A DNA stretch of 64,000 bases from an uncultured Lactobacillus sp. (GCA_946479925.1 CAMLHK010000004.1:1-64000), one strand, 5' to 3'. Shown: positions 1 to 8,457, counted from the stretch's first letter. Program-made: numbers and translations. The notes: generated from the letters alone by a model not told the origin.

Positions 1-29
1 AAGCCGTTAATACCAATTTTAACTGTCAT
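1..29 (-). CDS. gap: Glyceraldehyde-3-phosphate dehydrogenase, N-terminal fragment
   Basis: Only the first codons are inside the window; on the minus strand they read MTVKIGING, the typical start of the GAPDH Rossmann domain. A strong AAGGAGG ribosome binding site lies just upstream of the ATG. The gene sits 63 bp after cggR with no terminator between, matching the known cggR-gap glycolytic operon of Firmicutes. The rest lies to the left of the window. The call rests on nine residues plus context. Confidence 0.85.
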
Positions 30-92
30 ATTCTAAAGTCCTCCTTAAGAACTATGTAAGAACTGTAAACATCAATTTATTTTAAATGAGAA

Positions 93-1124
93 TTACTTCT
101 CCTTTAAAATCTTCTCTGAGGCTCCTTCATCAGTAATTAACCAGGTTTGATGCGGAGCATTTGGCATATAAGCCTTGATTGCTTTAGCCTTGCGGCCACC
201 ACAAGCAAATGCAAATATGTGAGGTATTTTATTTAGATTCTCAAACTGCAAACCAACCTGATGTACGCGGTCGACAATCTTCCCTTCGCCATCGAAGAAA
301 CACCCGAAACATTCGGTGACTACTTTTTTTTCACGCAATTCAGATAAGCGAATTGAATCGTATCCTCTGCGTCTTGCCATGTCATGAGCTAGTCCAATTC
401 CATGAATTACTACATCCGTCTGAGAAATATCTTCCAGCACGTCAGTAAAAGTAGATTCACGAATCAAAGAATTGTAAGCTGCTTGAGAAATCTGCTCTGG
501 TAAATACAATGTTTTATATTTACCACCAGTTTCAGCAGCCATTTTCTGAACAATAGTATTGCTTTGAATAGCAACATTTTCACCCAGAGCCCCACGACCT
601 GGCACAAATTCCAGTTGTCGATTTTTACTTAAACTTTTAGACAAATTCCTAGTCGATTTTGCAAGAGCTTCACCACCCAAAACAGTAATAATTGAATGTC
701 CCAGGGGTAACAGTAAATCAAGAGCTGCATTAAGCTCTTCACCCATTCTCTCATATACCAGTTCTTGTAAATCACTATCGCCTGGCACAATAATTGTGCG
801 CTCGATACCGAGTTTACGCGCTAAATCAATTTCTGTTTTGCGTGCGTTAAACAACCGATCTATCAGAGGTGCCGCCTCTTGCAATATCTTTTTGCCCTTC
901 TCTGTCATAAACATGCCAAAGCTTTTAATCTCAATCAAACCTCGATCACGCAGATACTCAGTTTCTGTTCGCACGTTTCTTTCAGATAGTCCTAAAGACT
1001 GAGCTACGCTTCTGCGACCTACAGGCGCATTAAGCGATATTTGCTCAAGAACAAGATATCTTTGCCGAAAAACTTTTAAGATGTCAGGAACGAGAGCTTC
1101 AAGCACAGGAAATTCCGAGTACAT
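93..1124 (-). CDS. cggR: Central glycolytic genes regulator CggR (SorC family)
   Basis: Repressor of the gap operon; in Bacillus it binds DNA as an oligomer and is released by fructose-1,6-bisphosphate. A winged-helix HTH lies at about residues 36-65 (GRRSVAQSLGLSERNV), followed by a SorC-type sugar-phosphate-binding domain to the C terminus, with motifs GDSD, GRGALGEN and ITDEGAS. I chose the ATG at 1124 (343 aa, close to Bacillus CggR at about 340). It has a good site AGAAGGAGA 7 bp upstream and starts MYSEFPVLEALVPD like the family. The frame is open 37 codons further, to 1235, but that stretch covers the operator-like palindrome and its ATG has no spaced ribosome binding site. Transcribed toward gap. 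Confidence 0.93.
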   Translation of the reverse strand: MYSEFPVLEALVPDILKVFRQRYLVLEQISLNAPVGRRSVAQSLGLSERNVRTETEYLRDRGLIEIKSFGMFMTEKGKKILQEAAPLIDRLFNARKTEIDLARKLGIERTIIVPGDSDLQELVYERMGEELNAALDLLLPLGHSIITVLGGEALAKSTRNLSKSLSKNRQLEFVPGRGALGENVAIQSNTIVQKMAAETGGKYKTLYLPEQISQAAYNSLIRESTFTDVLEDISQTDVVIHGIGLAHDMARRRGYDSIRLSELREKKVVTECFGCFFDGEGKIVDRVHQVGLQFENLNKIPHIFAFACGGRKAKAIKAYMPNAPHQTWLITDEGASEKILKEK

Positions 1125-1141
1125 TAATTTCTCTCCTTCTT

Positions 1142-1183
1142 CTGGGACCAAATTGACCCATTTGTTGTCATTAGGTGTCCCAG
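1142..1183 (-). promoter_or_regulatory. CggR operator-like palindrome in the cggR leader
   Basis: CTGGGAC and GTCCCAG arms face each other about 28 bp apart, and internal GGGAC/TGAC and GGGTC/GGTCC half-sites recall the GGGAC-N6-TGTC repeats of Bacillus CggR operators. The element lies between the predicted promoter (1254-1282) and the cggR start, as expected for autoregulation. The half-site spacing, 22 bp against about 20 in Bacillus, is slightly different. Confidence 0.6.
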
Positions 1184-1253
1184 ATTGTCTAAAAATATAT
1201 GAGAAACGTAAATCGACATTAATCAATTTAGCCATTCCTCAATCGACAAATAC

Positions 1254-1282
1254 AGTATAGCAACACTCCAAAAATAATTCAA
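1254..1282 (-). promoter_or_regulatory. SigA promoter of cggR-gap
   Basis: -35 TTGAAT (1277-1282) and -10 TATACT (1254-1259) with exactly 17 bp spacing, read on the minus strand. The predicted transcript starts near 1247 and has a leader of about 120 nt that includes the operator-like palindrome. Confidence 0.7.
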
Positions 1283-1380
1283 GTTAAATTGCCGCAATTA
1301 GAAAGTCTTAATAAATTAGTCGATATTGATACTAAAACATGCAAAACTGCAGCTCTTTTGTCAATATCAATAAAAAACAA

Positions 1381-1409
1381 TTCAATTTTTGTTTCTTTTC
1401 TGTTATACT
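1381..1409 (+). promoter_or_regulatory. Promoter of tRNA-Arg
   Basis: -10 TATACT at 1404-1409, with a weak -35 TTCAAT at 1381-1386 (17 bp spacing), ends 17 bp before the mature tRNA start. Confidence 0.5.
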
Positions 1410-1426
1410 TGTTGTTGTGCAAATTC

Positions 1427-1498
1427 GGGTCCTTAGTGTAATGGATCGCACGTAAGATTCCGGTTCTTAAAATCTGAGTTCGACTCTCAGGGGACCCA
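1427..1498 (+). tRNA. tRNA-Arg, anticodon CCG
   Basis: All four arms fold by eye. The acceptor GGGTCCT pairs with GGGACCC, the D stem GTGT with GCAC, the anticodon stem TAAGA with TCTTA around loop TTCCGGT (anticodon CCG at 1460-1462), and the T arm is CTGAG-TTCGACT-CTCAG. The discriminator is A and CCA is not encoded. It reads Arg CGG codons. It stands alone with its own promoter and terminator. Confidence 0.93.
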
Positions 1499-1511
1499 TT
1501 GAATTAATTTA

Positions 1512-1551
1512 AAAAGAGTAGCTGTTGCAATCTAGCAGTAGCTACTCTTTT
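1512..1551. terminator. Bidirectional terminator between tRNA-Arg and the carbamoyltransferase gene
   Basis: AAAAGAGTAGCT pairs with AGCTACTCTTTT across a 16-nt loop, with T-rich flanks on both strands. It can end the tRNA on the plus strand and the carbamoyltransferase gene on the minus strand. Confidence 0.8.
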
Positions 1552-1555
1552 AATT

Positions 1556-2578
1556 TTACTTTTCAAGCATGTTTTTTAAATCTCTTTGAAGCTCATTATC
1601 AATCTGGTTCGAAAAATCTTCTTTAGCTAATTTATCTTTAAGCAAATAAGTAAATATTGCTCTCATTGCCGTCTTTTTGTTTGCTGCTTGTTGCCAGACA
1701 ATCGAGTTTTCACCGTCAAGCACAGAAGCTGTCACTTCTTCACCTCTGTTTGCAGGTAAACAATGCATAAATTTAACCGCAGAATTGTTTGTTTTAGCCA
1801 GCATCTCTGCGTTAACCTGATACTTAGGATAAAATATTTTCATATACTCTGTTTGATCAAGCTCTTGATCATATAGACCATACCAAACATCAGTATAAAT
1901 AAAATCAGCATTTTCTAAGACTTTTTCATCATCAGATAGAGTAATTGTGCCACCGTTTTCCTGCGCAATTTTTTCTGCTTTGCGCAATAATTTTGGAGAT
2001 AATTGCTTTTCTTTAGGACCGTATTGCACAAATTGCATTCCCATTTGAGCGCATAAAAATAATGCAGAAACAGTAATTTGCGTTGCATCCCCTACAAAGA
2101 CCAGCTTAATATCAGATAATTTTTTACCTTGCGGTAAAAATTCTTTAATTGTAATCAAATCACCTAAAGCCTGAGTAGGATGGTCATCATCGCTCATGAA
2201 GTTAACTACAGGTGCATGCGAATTTTGGGCAATTTCCACAATATCTTCTTGACTAGCCGTTCGCACTCCAATGATATCAATTAAGTCACCTAAAGCATGA
2301 CTAGTATCAGCCAAACCCTCATGACCATTTTCTCCTAGTTGTATCTGCCCTGGAGCTAAATACAAAGCATGTCCTCCTAATTCAGTCATTGCTGTTTCAG
2401 CAGAGCAGCGCGTTCTAGTAGATACTTGATCAAAGATCATACCTAAGCTTTTGCCTTTTAAAAGCTGAGGGTAATAGCCATGGTTGATAGTCTCCTTAAT
2501 TTTTAGACCTAAATCAGCCAGGTATTGCATTTCATTTTTTGAAAAGGTACAAGTATCAATAAAGTCTTTTTTAACCAA
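1556..2578 (-). CDS. Putrescine carbamoyltransferase-like enzyme
   Basis: Member of the aspartate/ornithine carbamoyltransferase family. Carbamoyl-phosphate motif STRTR at about residues 53-57, HPTQ near 133, FVGDATQ, YTDVWYGLY near 228-236 and HCLPANRGEEVT near 272. The segments NHGYYPQLLKGKSLGMIF, YLAPGQIQLG and FYPKYQVN closely recall Enterococcus putrescine carbamoyltransferase rather than ornithine carbamoyltransferase (whose active site reads HCLPAF). The start is most likely the TTG at 2578, behind AAAGGAGG with 5-bp spacing, giving 340 aa as in that family; the frame is open to an ATG at 2623. The usual agmatine pathway partners (agmatine deiminase, antiporter, carbamate kinase) are not neighbours, so its physiological substrate is open. 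Confidence 0.82.
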   Translation of the reverse strand: MVKKDFIDTCTFSKNEMQYLADLGLKIKETINHGYYPQLLKGKSLGMIFDQVSTRTRCSAETAMTELGGHALYLAPGQIQLGENGHEGLADTSHALGDLIDIIGVRTASQEDIVEIAQNSHAPVVNFMSDDDHPTQALGDLITIKEFLPQGKKLSDIKLVFVGDATQITVSALFLCAQMGMQFVQYGPKEKQLSPKLLRKAEKIAQENGGTITLSDDEKVLENADFIYTDVWYGLYDQELDQTEYMKIFYPKYQVNAEMLAKTNNSAVKFMHCLPANRGEEVTASVLDGENSIVWQQAANKKTAMRAIFTYLLKDKLAKEDFSNQIDNELQRDLKNMLEK

Positions 2579-2711
2579 AAAATCCTCCTTTTTGTATTCT
2601 TTACTTTTCTTATCGCCTACCATAATACAGAAACTAAGTTTATTTGAAAAACAATTACATTCAAATATAGAAAGTCTTAACTATTTTAGCCATTAAACTT
2701 CTACTATAAAT

Positions 2712-2744
2712 AAAAAAAGCCACTGAAAAATATTTCAATGACTT
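2712..2744 (-). terminator. Terminator of the secreted-protein gene at 2756-4282
   Basis: On the minus strand AAGTCATTGAAA pairs fully (with two G-T pairs) with TTTCAGTGGCTT, followed by a T run. Confidence 0.85.
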
Positions 2745-2755
2745 ACATTATTATT

Positions 2756-4282
2756 TTAATATGTATTACCGGCTGTTAATTCTCCGCGCTGTGCAAATTC
2801 AACGTAGAGTTTATTACCAGATGCAGACAAACCTTCAATTTCACGCCTTACGTGAAGGTGATGGGTGCTCTTATAGGTTCCGTCTTCACCAACTTTAAAG
2901 ATATAATCATTAAAACCGATATAAAATTGGTTATGACTTTGATCGTAGGTAAACCCTTGAACTGGAGAACCATTACTTACAAAGTTACCTTTAGTAGCTC
3001 CTACCTCAACGGGAGTCCAGGAATCACCGTTGCGTGTTACTTTCCAGTATTCATAAAAGCCGTTTCCACCATTATGGAATAAACAGTACATTGTATTGTC
3101 ACCAGCAAAAGTGGCATTATGAATGTATCTTGGACTACCATAGTTAGAAATTCTAAAGGTCCAGATTTGATTAATCTTCATATCTGATTTACGTATTTGT
3201 AAAATTTCTTCAGAAGCATTTGAATTGCTGGAAGTGTTGTTATTAGCAATTACATAAATGTATGCTGAAGATGATCCTATTGCTTGACCATGACCTAATT
3301 TGATATAAGGACTAACTTTAATGTGTGAAGCATACTTCTTAAAGGTTGACCATCTCAATGTTTGTAAATTTTGTGCCTTAAATTTATTAATATGCTTTAA
3401 ATTATAAGAAACTAAATGACCCTTTTGTGCACTACTTGAATTAAATAGAGCAACAGTAAAGTTTGAACCATTCACAGTAATGCCCTCAGGAATTACACCT
3501 ACTTGCCCCATCTTATCACCGGATTGATTGTACCCAAGACTAACAAAACGAGGCTGGAACAGCTTGGTTTTTAAAGTTAAACCGTTAGCCTTAAATGTAT
3601 TAGATCTAGTTTCGGAAGTATAATGATGCGCTGCGTTCCAGTTTCTTGAAGAAGATTTGGAACTACCTTTCCAAGTTGAGACTTCCTTTGGTCCATTCAT
3701 AGGCTTTTTATCAGCTCTTGCTATACCCTCATTCTTTTCTGAACGAACAGTAACATTGACTGTTGCCTTAGCCTTGCCATAACTATAGTCAACCGTGGTC
3801 TTACCAGGAGTGCCCGAACTAATTTTTGACTTAGAAACTGTTACCTTGCTTGTATCTACAGCAGTACCTGCACTATTAGTCACATAATTAATGGCATCTT
3901 TAGTATTAAACGAATATTGATTGTTTTGCACTAAACTTACGTTCTGCGCAACAGAAATCTTGTTTCTGGCAAAAAAGTTCTGGTTAACCCAGCCGACCGT
4001 ACGCCCATCAACAATTATCTTCCAAAACTTGCCTTTCTTAGTGGCAATTGACTTTTTAGATTGAATCTGTGCGTGCTTAAAATATTTAGTCGACGTAAAC
4101 TTGCCAGATGGTCCCATTTTTGAAGCATAATGATAAACTGCATAATTACCATTACCGGCTATTTTAGTAACAGCTTTGTGGTAAGTTTTTGCAGAAATAT
4201 AAGAATTATTACTCCCAACAAATAAGCCAAGTGCAGCTATTGTCCCAGCAACCAGCAGCTTACTTTTAAATTTTCTTTTCAT
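2756..4282 (-). CDS. Secreted protein with SH3/GW-like, Ig-like and predicted propeller domains (copy A)
   Basis: 508 aa. A lysine-rich N terminus and hydrophobic core (residues 1-31) form a signal peptide with likely cleavage after SYISA. Residues about 45-105 resemble a GW/SH3-like wall-binding module (GKFWKIIVDGRTVGWVNQNFF). Residues about 115-180 resemble a bacterial Ig-like domain ending KATVNVTVR. The C-terminal part (about 225-508) has regularly spaced beta-strand blocks such as GHGQAIG, EILQIRKSD, SPVQGFTYD and REIEGLSASGNKLYVEFAQ. These suggest a beta-propeller, with weak resemblance to helveticin J-type bacteriocins; the bacteriocin link is unproven. There is no LPXTG or SLAP anchor. 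It is a paralogue of the protein at 6636-8345. Function unknown; probably an exported wall-associated protein. Confidence 0.75.
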   Translation of the reverse strand: MKRKFKSKLLVAGTIAALGLFVGSNNSYISAKTYHKAVTKIAGNGNYAVYHYASKMGPSGKFTSTKYFKHAQIQSKKSIATKKGKFWKIIVDGRTVGWVNQNFFARNKISVAQNVSLVQNNQYSFNTKDAINYVTNSAGTAVDTSKVTVSKSKISSGTPGKTTVDYSYGKAKATVNVTVRSEKNEGIARADKKPMNGPKEVSTWKGSSKSSSRNWNAAHHYTSETRSNTFKANGLTLKTKLFQPRFVSLGYNQSGDKMGQVGVIPEGITVNGSNFTVALFNSSSAQKGHLVSYNLKHINKFKAQNLQTLRWSTFKKYASHIKVSPYIKLGHGQAIGSSSAYIYVIANNNTSSNSNASEEILQIRKSDMKINQIWTFRISNYGSPRYIHNATFAGDNTMYCLFHNGGNGFYEYWKVTRNGDSWTPVEVGATKGNFVSNGSPVQGFTYDQSHNQFYIGFNDYIFKVGEDGTYKSTHHLHVRREIEGLSASGNKLYVEFAQRGELTAGNTY

Positions 4283-4448
4283 TAAACTTAAAACCCCTTC
4301 TTCTACTATATAATAATAGTTTTACACTTTTTTAATTCATATATCAATAATTATTTTTGTTATTAATTTCAAGTGACTTATTATTAGATTTTTAAAAACA
4401 TTTAAGTTAAAATAAAAAATTGTTATTTTTATATAAGGGAGAAGTTTC

Positions 4449-5891
4449 ATGGGTGAAACACCAAACAATTCTAAAAAGATGATGTGGACAACGCTGGCCA
4501 CTATGGCTTTCTCTATTGTGTGGAGCTTTGGCAACGTTGTTAACGGATTCATATACTTTGATGGTACCAAAGTAATTTTCAGCTGGATTATTATTTTCCT
4601 GCTTTTCTTTATTCCTTACGCCTTGATGGTCGGTGAACTTGGATCAGTTTTTAAAGATTCAGAGGGTGGCGTTGCTTCCTGGATTAACGCCACTATCGGA
4701 CCTAAATGGGCCTATTATGCTGGTTGGACATTCTGGGCAGTACATGTGGTTTATATTTCCAGTAAAGGTACAACGGGCTTAAGAGGCATGGCTTGGGGCA
4801 TTTTTGGTAATACTAAATGGTATGATAGTTTGCCAACAGCTTGGACGCAATTAGCCACACTGGCAGTATTTTTGTTCTTTTGCTGGGTAGCCAGCCGGGG
4901 GATTCCAGTAATTAAAACTTTATCAACAATTGCTGGAACTTCAATGTTTATCATGTCAATTCTTTTTATTATCATGATGTTTGCGGCACCGATGATTAAT
5001 CCGCATGCTAGTTTCAACAGCATAAACTGGAATTGGCAAAACTTTATGCCAGATTTTAATACGAAGTACTTTACTTCACTTTCAATTTTGGTATTTGCTA
5101 TAGGTGGAGCTGAAAAGATTTCGCCATATGTTAACAAATTAAAAAAGCCTGCAAAAAATTTCCCGAAAGCTATGTTGGGCTTAGCGGGAATGGTAATGAT
5201 TTCTGCCATCTTAGGTACTATTGCTTTAGCATTAATGTTTGATCCTAAAGTAGTTAATGGCAATTTGAATGAATACATTTCAAATGGTCCGTACATTGCT
5301 TTTCAAAAATTAGGTGAATATTATGGTGTGGGCGGATTATTCCTCTATATTTATGCTTGGTGCAACGTCATTGGACAGTTTTCAGCACTGGTTATTAGTA
5401 TTGATGCTCCTTTGAGAATGCTTCTGGGAGGCAAAGAGGCAAAAGACTTTATTCCGAAAAAGTTATTAAAAGTCAACAAACATGGAGCTTACATTAACGG
5501 TATTTGGATGATTGTCATTCTTTCTGGCGGTATCATTGCATTGCAAGCTGTTATGCCTGATGCACAAACTGTGATGGCACAATTAGTTAAACTAAATTCG
5601 ATAGTGATGCCAATGCGTTATTTATGGGTTTTCATTGCCTACTTAGCTTTGCGTAAACAACATGAAAAATTCCATAACGGTACTGATAACTATCAAATGA
5701 CTAAGCATCAGTGGTTAGCCTATACTGCCGGAATTTGGGGATTAGCCGTTACAGTTGCTTGTTGTTTAATGGGAATGTATTCAAATGATCCATTCACACT
5801 TTGTTTAAATATTGCCACTCCAGTGGTATTATTCCTACTTGGTTTAATTATGCCAACAATCAGACGAAAACAAGAAGAAAAAATGAGCTAA
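4449..5891 (+). CDS. APC-superfamily amino acid permease
   Basis: 480 aa with about 12 hydrophobic segments, typical of the amino acid-polyamine-organocation superfamily. It begins MWTTLATMAFSIVWSFGNVVNGF and has the conserved loop after TM6-7 (FAIGGAEKISPYVNKLKKPAKNFPKA split over two helices), as in the YjeM/GABA-antiporter-like branch. Substrate cannot be read from the sequence. The ATG at 4449 follows AAGGGAGAAG. It sits between the two secreted-protein paralogues, on the opposite strand, and is closed by its own strong terminator. Confidence 0.85.
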   Translation: MGETPNNSKKMMWTTLATMAFSIVWSFGNVVNGFIYFDGTKVIFSWIIIFLLFFIPYALMVGELGSVFKDSEGGVASWINATIGPKWAYYAGWTFWAVHVVYISSKGTTGLRGMAWGIFGNTKWYDSLPTAWTQLATLAVFLFFCWVASRGIPVIKTLSTIAGTSMFIMSILFIIMMFAAPMINPHASFNSINWNWQNFMPDFNTKYFTSLSILVFAIGGAEKISPYVNKLKKPAKNFPKAMLGLAGMVMISAILGTIALALMFDPKVVNGNLNEYISNGPYIAFQKLGEYYGVGGLFLYIYAWCNVIGQFSALVISIDAPLRMLLGGKEAKDFIPKKLLKVNKHGAYINGIWMIVILSGGIIALQAVMPDAQTVMAQLVKLNSIVMPMRYLWVFIAYLALRKQHEKFHNGTDNYQMTKHQWLAYTAGIWGLAVTVACCLMGMYSNDPFTLCLNIATPVVLFLLGLIMPTIRRKQEEKMS

Positions 5892-5900
5892 ATAATACTT

Positions 5901-5927
5901 AACCGCCTAGCAATAGGCGGTTTTTTT
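5901..5927 (+). terminator. Terminator of the permease gene
   Basis: AACCGCCTA pairs with TAGGCGGTT around a 4-nt loop, followed by seven T residues. Its T tract reaches the region where the -35 of the next gene should lie. Confidence 0.92.
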
Positions 5928-5951
5928 ACATAAAAAATGCTACACTATAAT
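5925..5951 (+). promoter_or_regulatory. Promoter of the PerR-type regulator gene
   Basis: Consensus -10 TATAAT at 5946-5951; the best -35 is TTTACA at 5925-5930 (15-bp spacing). The stretch CTATAATTAATT matches one half of a PerR box (TTATAAT-N-ATTATAA), which may reflect autoregulation but is weak. Confidence 0.5.
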
Positions 5952-5971
5952 TAATTGAGGAGATGAGAATC

Positions 5972-6436
5972 ATGCCTAATTTTTCTGATGAAGCAGGAAG
6001 TCTGCTACGCAGCCATCACTTAAAAGTAACTAAACCGCGTTTAAAAATACTTGAATACTTAATGGCGCATCATAATCATCCCACTGCTTCCACAATTTTT
6101 ACAGCAATTAGTGGAGATGAGCCAGCTTATCGTGCAACTGTTTATAACAATCTCAACAAATTAGTAGACGCGGGGATCGTAACTGAAATAAAAAATGGTG
6201 ATGATTCTCTGCACTATGACTATTTTGTAAAACCACACTTTCATATTATCTGTAAAAAGTGCGGTAAAATTGCCGATGTTTATTATCCTGACTTTGGGAG
6301 AATTGAAGAACAGATGAGAACTGAGGCAGACAAGCAAACGGGTTTTGTCACTTCATCCAGCCACGTTGAAATCTATGGCCTTTGTCCTGACTGCCAAAAC
6401 AAAGAAAAAAAAGAGCTGAAAGATGCAAAATCTTAA
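5972..6436 (+). CDS. perR: Fur-family regulator, PerR-like
   Basis: 154 aa from the ATG at 5972, which has GAGGAG 9 bp upstream; an ATG at 5963 directly abuts that site and is less likely. N-terminal winged helix (about residues 8-85), then the metal domain HFHIICKKCGK with a second CPDC pair forming the structural zinc site. The residue before the HFH motif region is Asp (HYDYFV), as in peroxide-sensing PerR, where Fur has Glu. HNHPTAS supplies the oxidisable His equivalent to His37. In Firmicutes PerR represses peroxide-stress and metal genes. A Fur or Zur role cannot be excluded. Confidence 0.83.
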   Translation: MPNFSDEAGSLLRSHHLKVTKPRLKILEYLMAHHNHPTASTIFTAISGDEPAYRATVYNNLNKLVDAGIVTEIKNGDDSLHYDYFVKPHFHIICKKCGKIADVYYPDFGRIEEQMRTEADKQTGFVTSSSHVEIYGLCPDCQNKEKKELKDAKS

Positions 6437-6465
6437 AATTCAGACAGCAATCAAATTCTAATTAT

Positions 6466-6503
6466 AGACTAACTTTCAATATTTGATTTAGGTTAGTCTT
6501 TTT
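6466..6503 (+). terminator. Terminator of the perR-like gene
   Basis: AGACTAAC pairs with GTTAGTCT across an 18-nt loop, followed by TTTTTAT. Confidence 0.75.
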
Positions 6504-6593
6504 ATGTTACTTTTTTAATAAATATCTCAATCACAATATGGCAAAATTCCTAAAATAGATAACTTTCAGTTTTTTTCGACATTTCCTAAACCA

Positions 6594-6617
6594 AAAAAAT
6601 AAGAGCTTTTCAGCTCT
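6594..6617 (-). terminator. Terminator of the secreted-protein gene at 6636-8345
   Basis: On the minus strand GAGAGCT-GAAA-AGCTCTT is followed by ATTTTTTT. Confidence 0.85.
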
Positions 6618-6635
6618 CATTTAAAAATATTTATT

Positions 6636-8345
6636 CTATTTAATATTCATGCTTACCAATAATTCAGCTCTTTGTGCAAGGTTTACATACAATTTATTAT
6701 CACTAACTGATAAACCTTCAATTTCACGACCGGTGTCAAAAGAATAAGTATCTTTTAATTTGCCATCGCGGCCAATCTTAAAGATTAAGTCATTGAATGC
6801 CAAGTAAAAGTTTTTATTCTTGGTGTCATAGGTAAAACCTTGAACAGGTGAATTATTGTTTACAAAGTTGCCATCGGTTTTACCGACTAATTTTGGATAC
6901 CAATTATCTCCAGTACGAGTGAATTCCCAATATTCATAACAATTATTTTCAGTGTCATGGTAAACAGTGTACATATCCTTATCTGATACAATTACACCAT
7001 TTTGGAAATAGCGATTACTCTTGCCATCATCAATCCAAGTTTTAATTGTCCAAATCTTGTTAATTTGTAAATCACTCTTACGAATTTGAAGTAATTCTTC
7101 AGAGTCGTTAGTGTCATTTAGCGTATTATCATTATTTAACACATAAATATATTTATCACTTGCGCCCAATGCCTGACCATGGCCAATTGGAATATAGGGA
7201 CTTACCTTGATATTTTTAACATAATTGTTAAACTTCTTTTGCGACATATCAAGTAAATGTTGCGCATCAAACGGGTCAGTTAAAGTATTCAGATCATAAC
7301 CAACAATATGACCAGATACCAAATTTGTGTGACTTAAAAGACTGGTATATGCCCAGCCATTAGAAACGGTAACACCTTCTGGAATGTGACCAACACGGTT
7401 AATATTATCGTCTGAGGGATCAGCTACACTTAATAAGACTGGTTGATATAACCGTGTCTTTAAGGTCAAATCACCACTAGTCAAAGTATGTTTATTGGTT
7501 TCAGGCGTGTATTCTGTAGGGCTAATATAATTTAATGATGAACCGTAATGAGTTTTCCAAGCCTGATAATCATTTGTACCAGGTTGCGCTGGGAAGGAGG
7601 CAACGGTATTCGCATCGACCACCCCTTCTTTTTTACTCTTTCTAACAGTTATTTTAACTGTAGCAGTTGCATCTCCATAAGTATATTTAACTTTATATGT
7701 CTTAGGAGTCCCGCAATTAATGCTATCTTTTGATACAGTTACTTGACTGTTGTCAATTACTGTACCCATGCTGTTAGTTATATAAGAAATAGCATCTCTG
7801 GTAGGGAAGTTGTAGAACTCATTGCGCACTAAAGATATAGTCTTAGGAACCGCAATTTGATTTCTGGCAAAGTAACGTTCATTAACATACCCTACTTGTC
7901 TGCCATTAACATAAATGCGCCAATAGCGGTATTTTTTAGTTTCAATCAACTGGTCTGATTGAATATGACTGTAACGAAAGTTAATGCCGTCAGCTACTTT
8001 GGTGCTAACTTTTCCGTTATTTACTTCTTTCCAGACCTTATAATTTTTGTTGCCCGCAACTTTGGTCATCATAGAAAAACCAGTAACAATTTGCTTAGGC
8101 TTAGGTTTTTTAGTATTGGTGTCGTCTGTCCCAGTTTGATCAGATTTACCTGTTTGATCATTAGTGGCATTATTATCATTATTTACATCAGTTGAGTTGC
8201 TTGATGACTTGTTGCTGTCCTCTTGAACTGGCGGTTGAGCGCTATTCGAATCTGCCGCAACTGATGTAGTTGACAAGCCGGTACAAACTAGTAATCCGAC
8301 AACCAATGTCAGTAAATATGGTAATTTTTTCTTATAAAGCTTCAA
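6636..8345 (-). CDS. Secreted protein with linker, SH3/GW-like, Ig-like and predicted propeller domains (copy B)
   Basis: 569 aa. Signal peptide with hydrophobic core LPYLLTLVVGLLVCTGL and likely cleavage after SVAA near residue 31. A low-complexity Ser/Asn/Asp/Thr/Gln linker of about 55 residues, absent from copy A, follows. Then come an SH3/GW-like module (KYRYWRIYVNGRQVGYVNERYF), an Ig-like domain ending TATVKITVRK, and a C-terminal propeller-like part with the same landmark blocks as copy A (IGHGQALG, ELLQIRKSDL, SPVQGFTYD, REIEGLSVSDNKLYV). Translation most likely starts at the TTG at 8345, preceded by TTGGAGG. The linker suggests the folded part is displayed through the cell wall. Function unknown; a helveticin-like role is only a possibility. 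Confidence 0.75.
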   Translation of the reverse strand: MKLYKKKLPYLLTLVVGLLVCTGLSTTSVAADSNSAQPPVQEDSNKSSSNSTDVNNDNNATNDQTGKSDQTGTDDTNTKKPKPKQIVTGFSMMTKVAGNKNYKVWKEVNNGKVSTKVADGINFRYSHIQSDQLIETKKYRYWRIYVNGRQVGYVNERYFARNQIAVPKTISLVRNEFYNFPTRDAISYITNSMGTVIDNSQVTVSKDSINCGTPKTYKVKYTYGDATATVKITVRKSKKEGVVDANTVASFPAQPGTNDYQAWKTHYGSSLNYISPTEYTPETNKHTLTSGDLTLKTRLYQPVLLSVADPSDDNINRVGHIPEGVTVSNGWAYTSLLSHTNLVSGHIVGYDLNTLTDPFDAQHLLDMSQKKFNNYVKNIKVSPYIPIGHGQALGASDKYIYVLNNDNTLNDTNDSEELLQIRKSDLQINKIWTIKTWIDDGKSNRYFQNGVIVSDKDMYTVYHDTENNCYEYWEFTRTGDNWYPKLVGKTDGNFVNNNSPVQGFTYDTKNKNFYLAFNDLIFKIGRDGKLKDTYSFDTGREIEGLSVSDNKLYVNLAQRAELLVSMNIK

Positions 8346-8428
8346 AATATATCCTCCAATATTTAGTTTACCTTTAAATTATATAATAAAAACCTCATTA
8401 AAAAGAATACAAAATTAATACACTTTCA

Positions 8429-8457
8429 TTGACAGCAGGTAATGTAAGTGATTTAAT
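8429..8457 (+). promoter_or_regulatory. SigA promoter of clpP
   Basis: Perfect -35 TTGACA (8429-8434), 17-bp spacing, -10 TTTAAT (8452-8457). The CIRCE element begins on the last base of the -10, so HrcA binding would block transcription. Confidence 0.85.

Noticed and set aside
4337..4570. 77-codon minus-strand frame before the permease
   Set aside because: Overlaps the permease start and its regulatory region; no start signal.
4751..5296. 181-codon open frame antisense to the permease
   Set aside because: No ribosome binding site and full overlap with a clear APC permease; hydrophobic residues come from the complementary strand of membrane helices.
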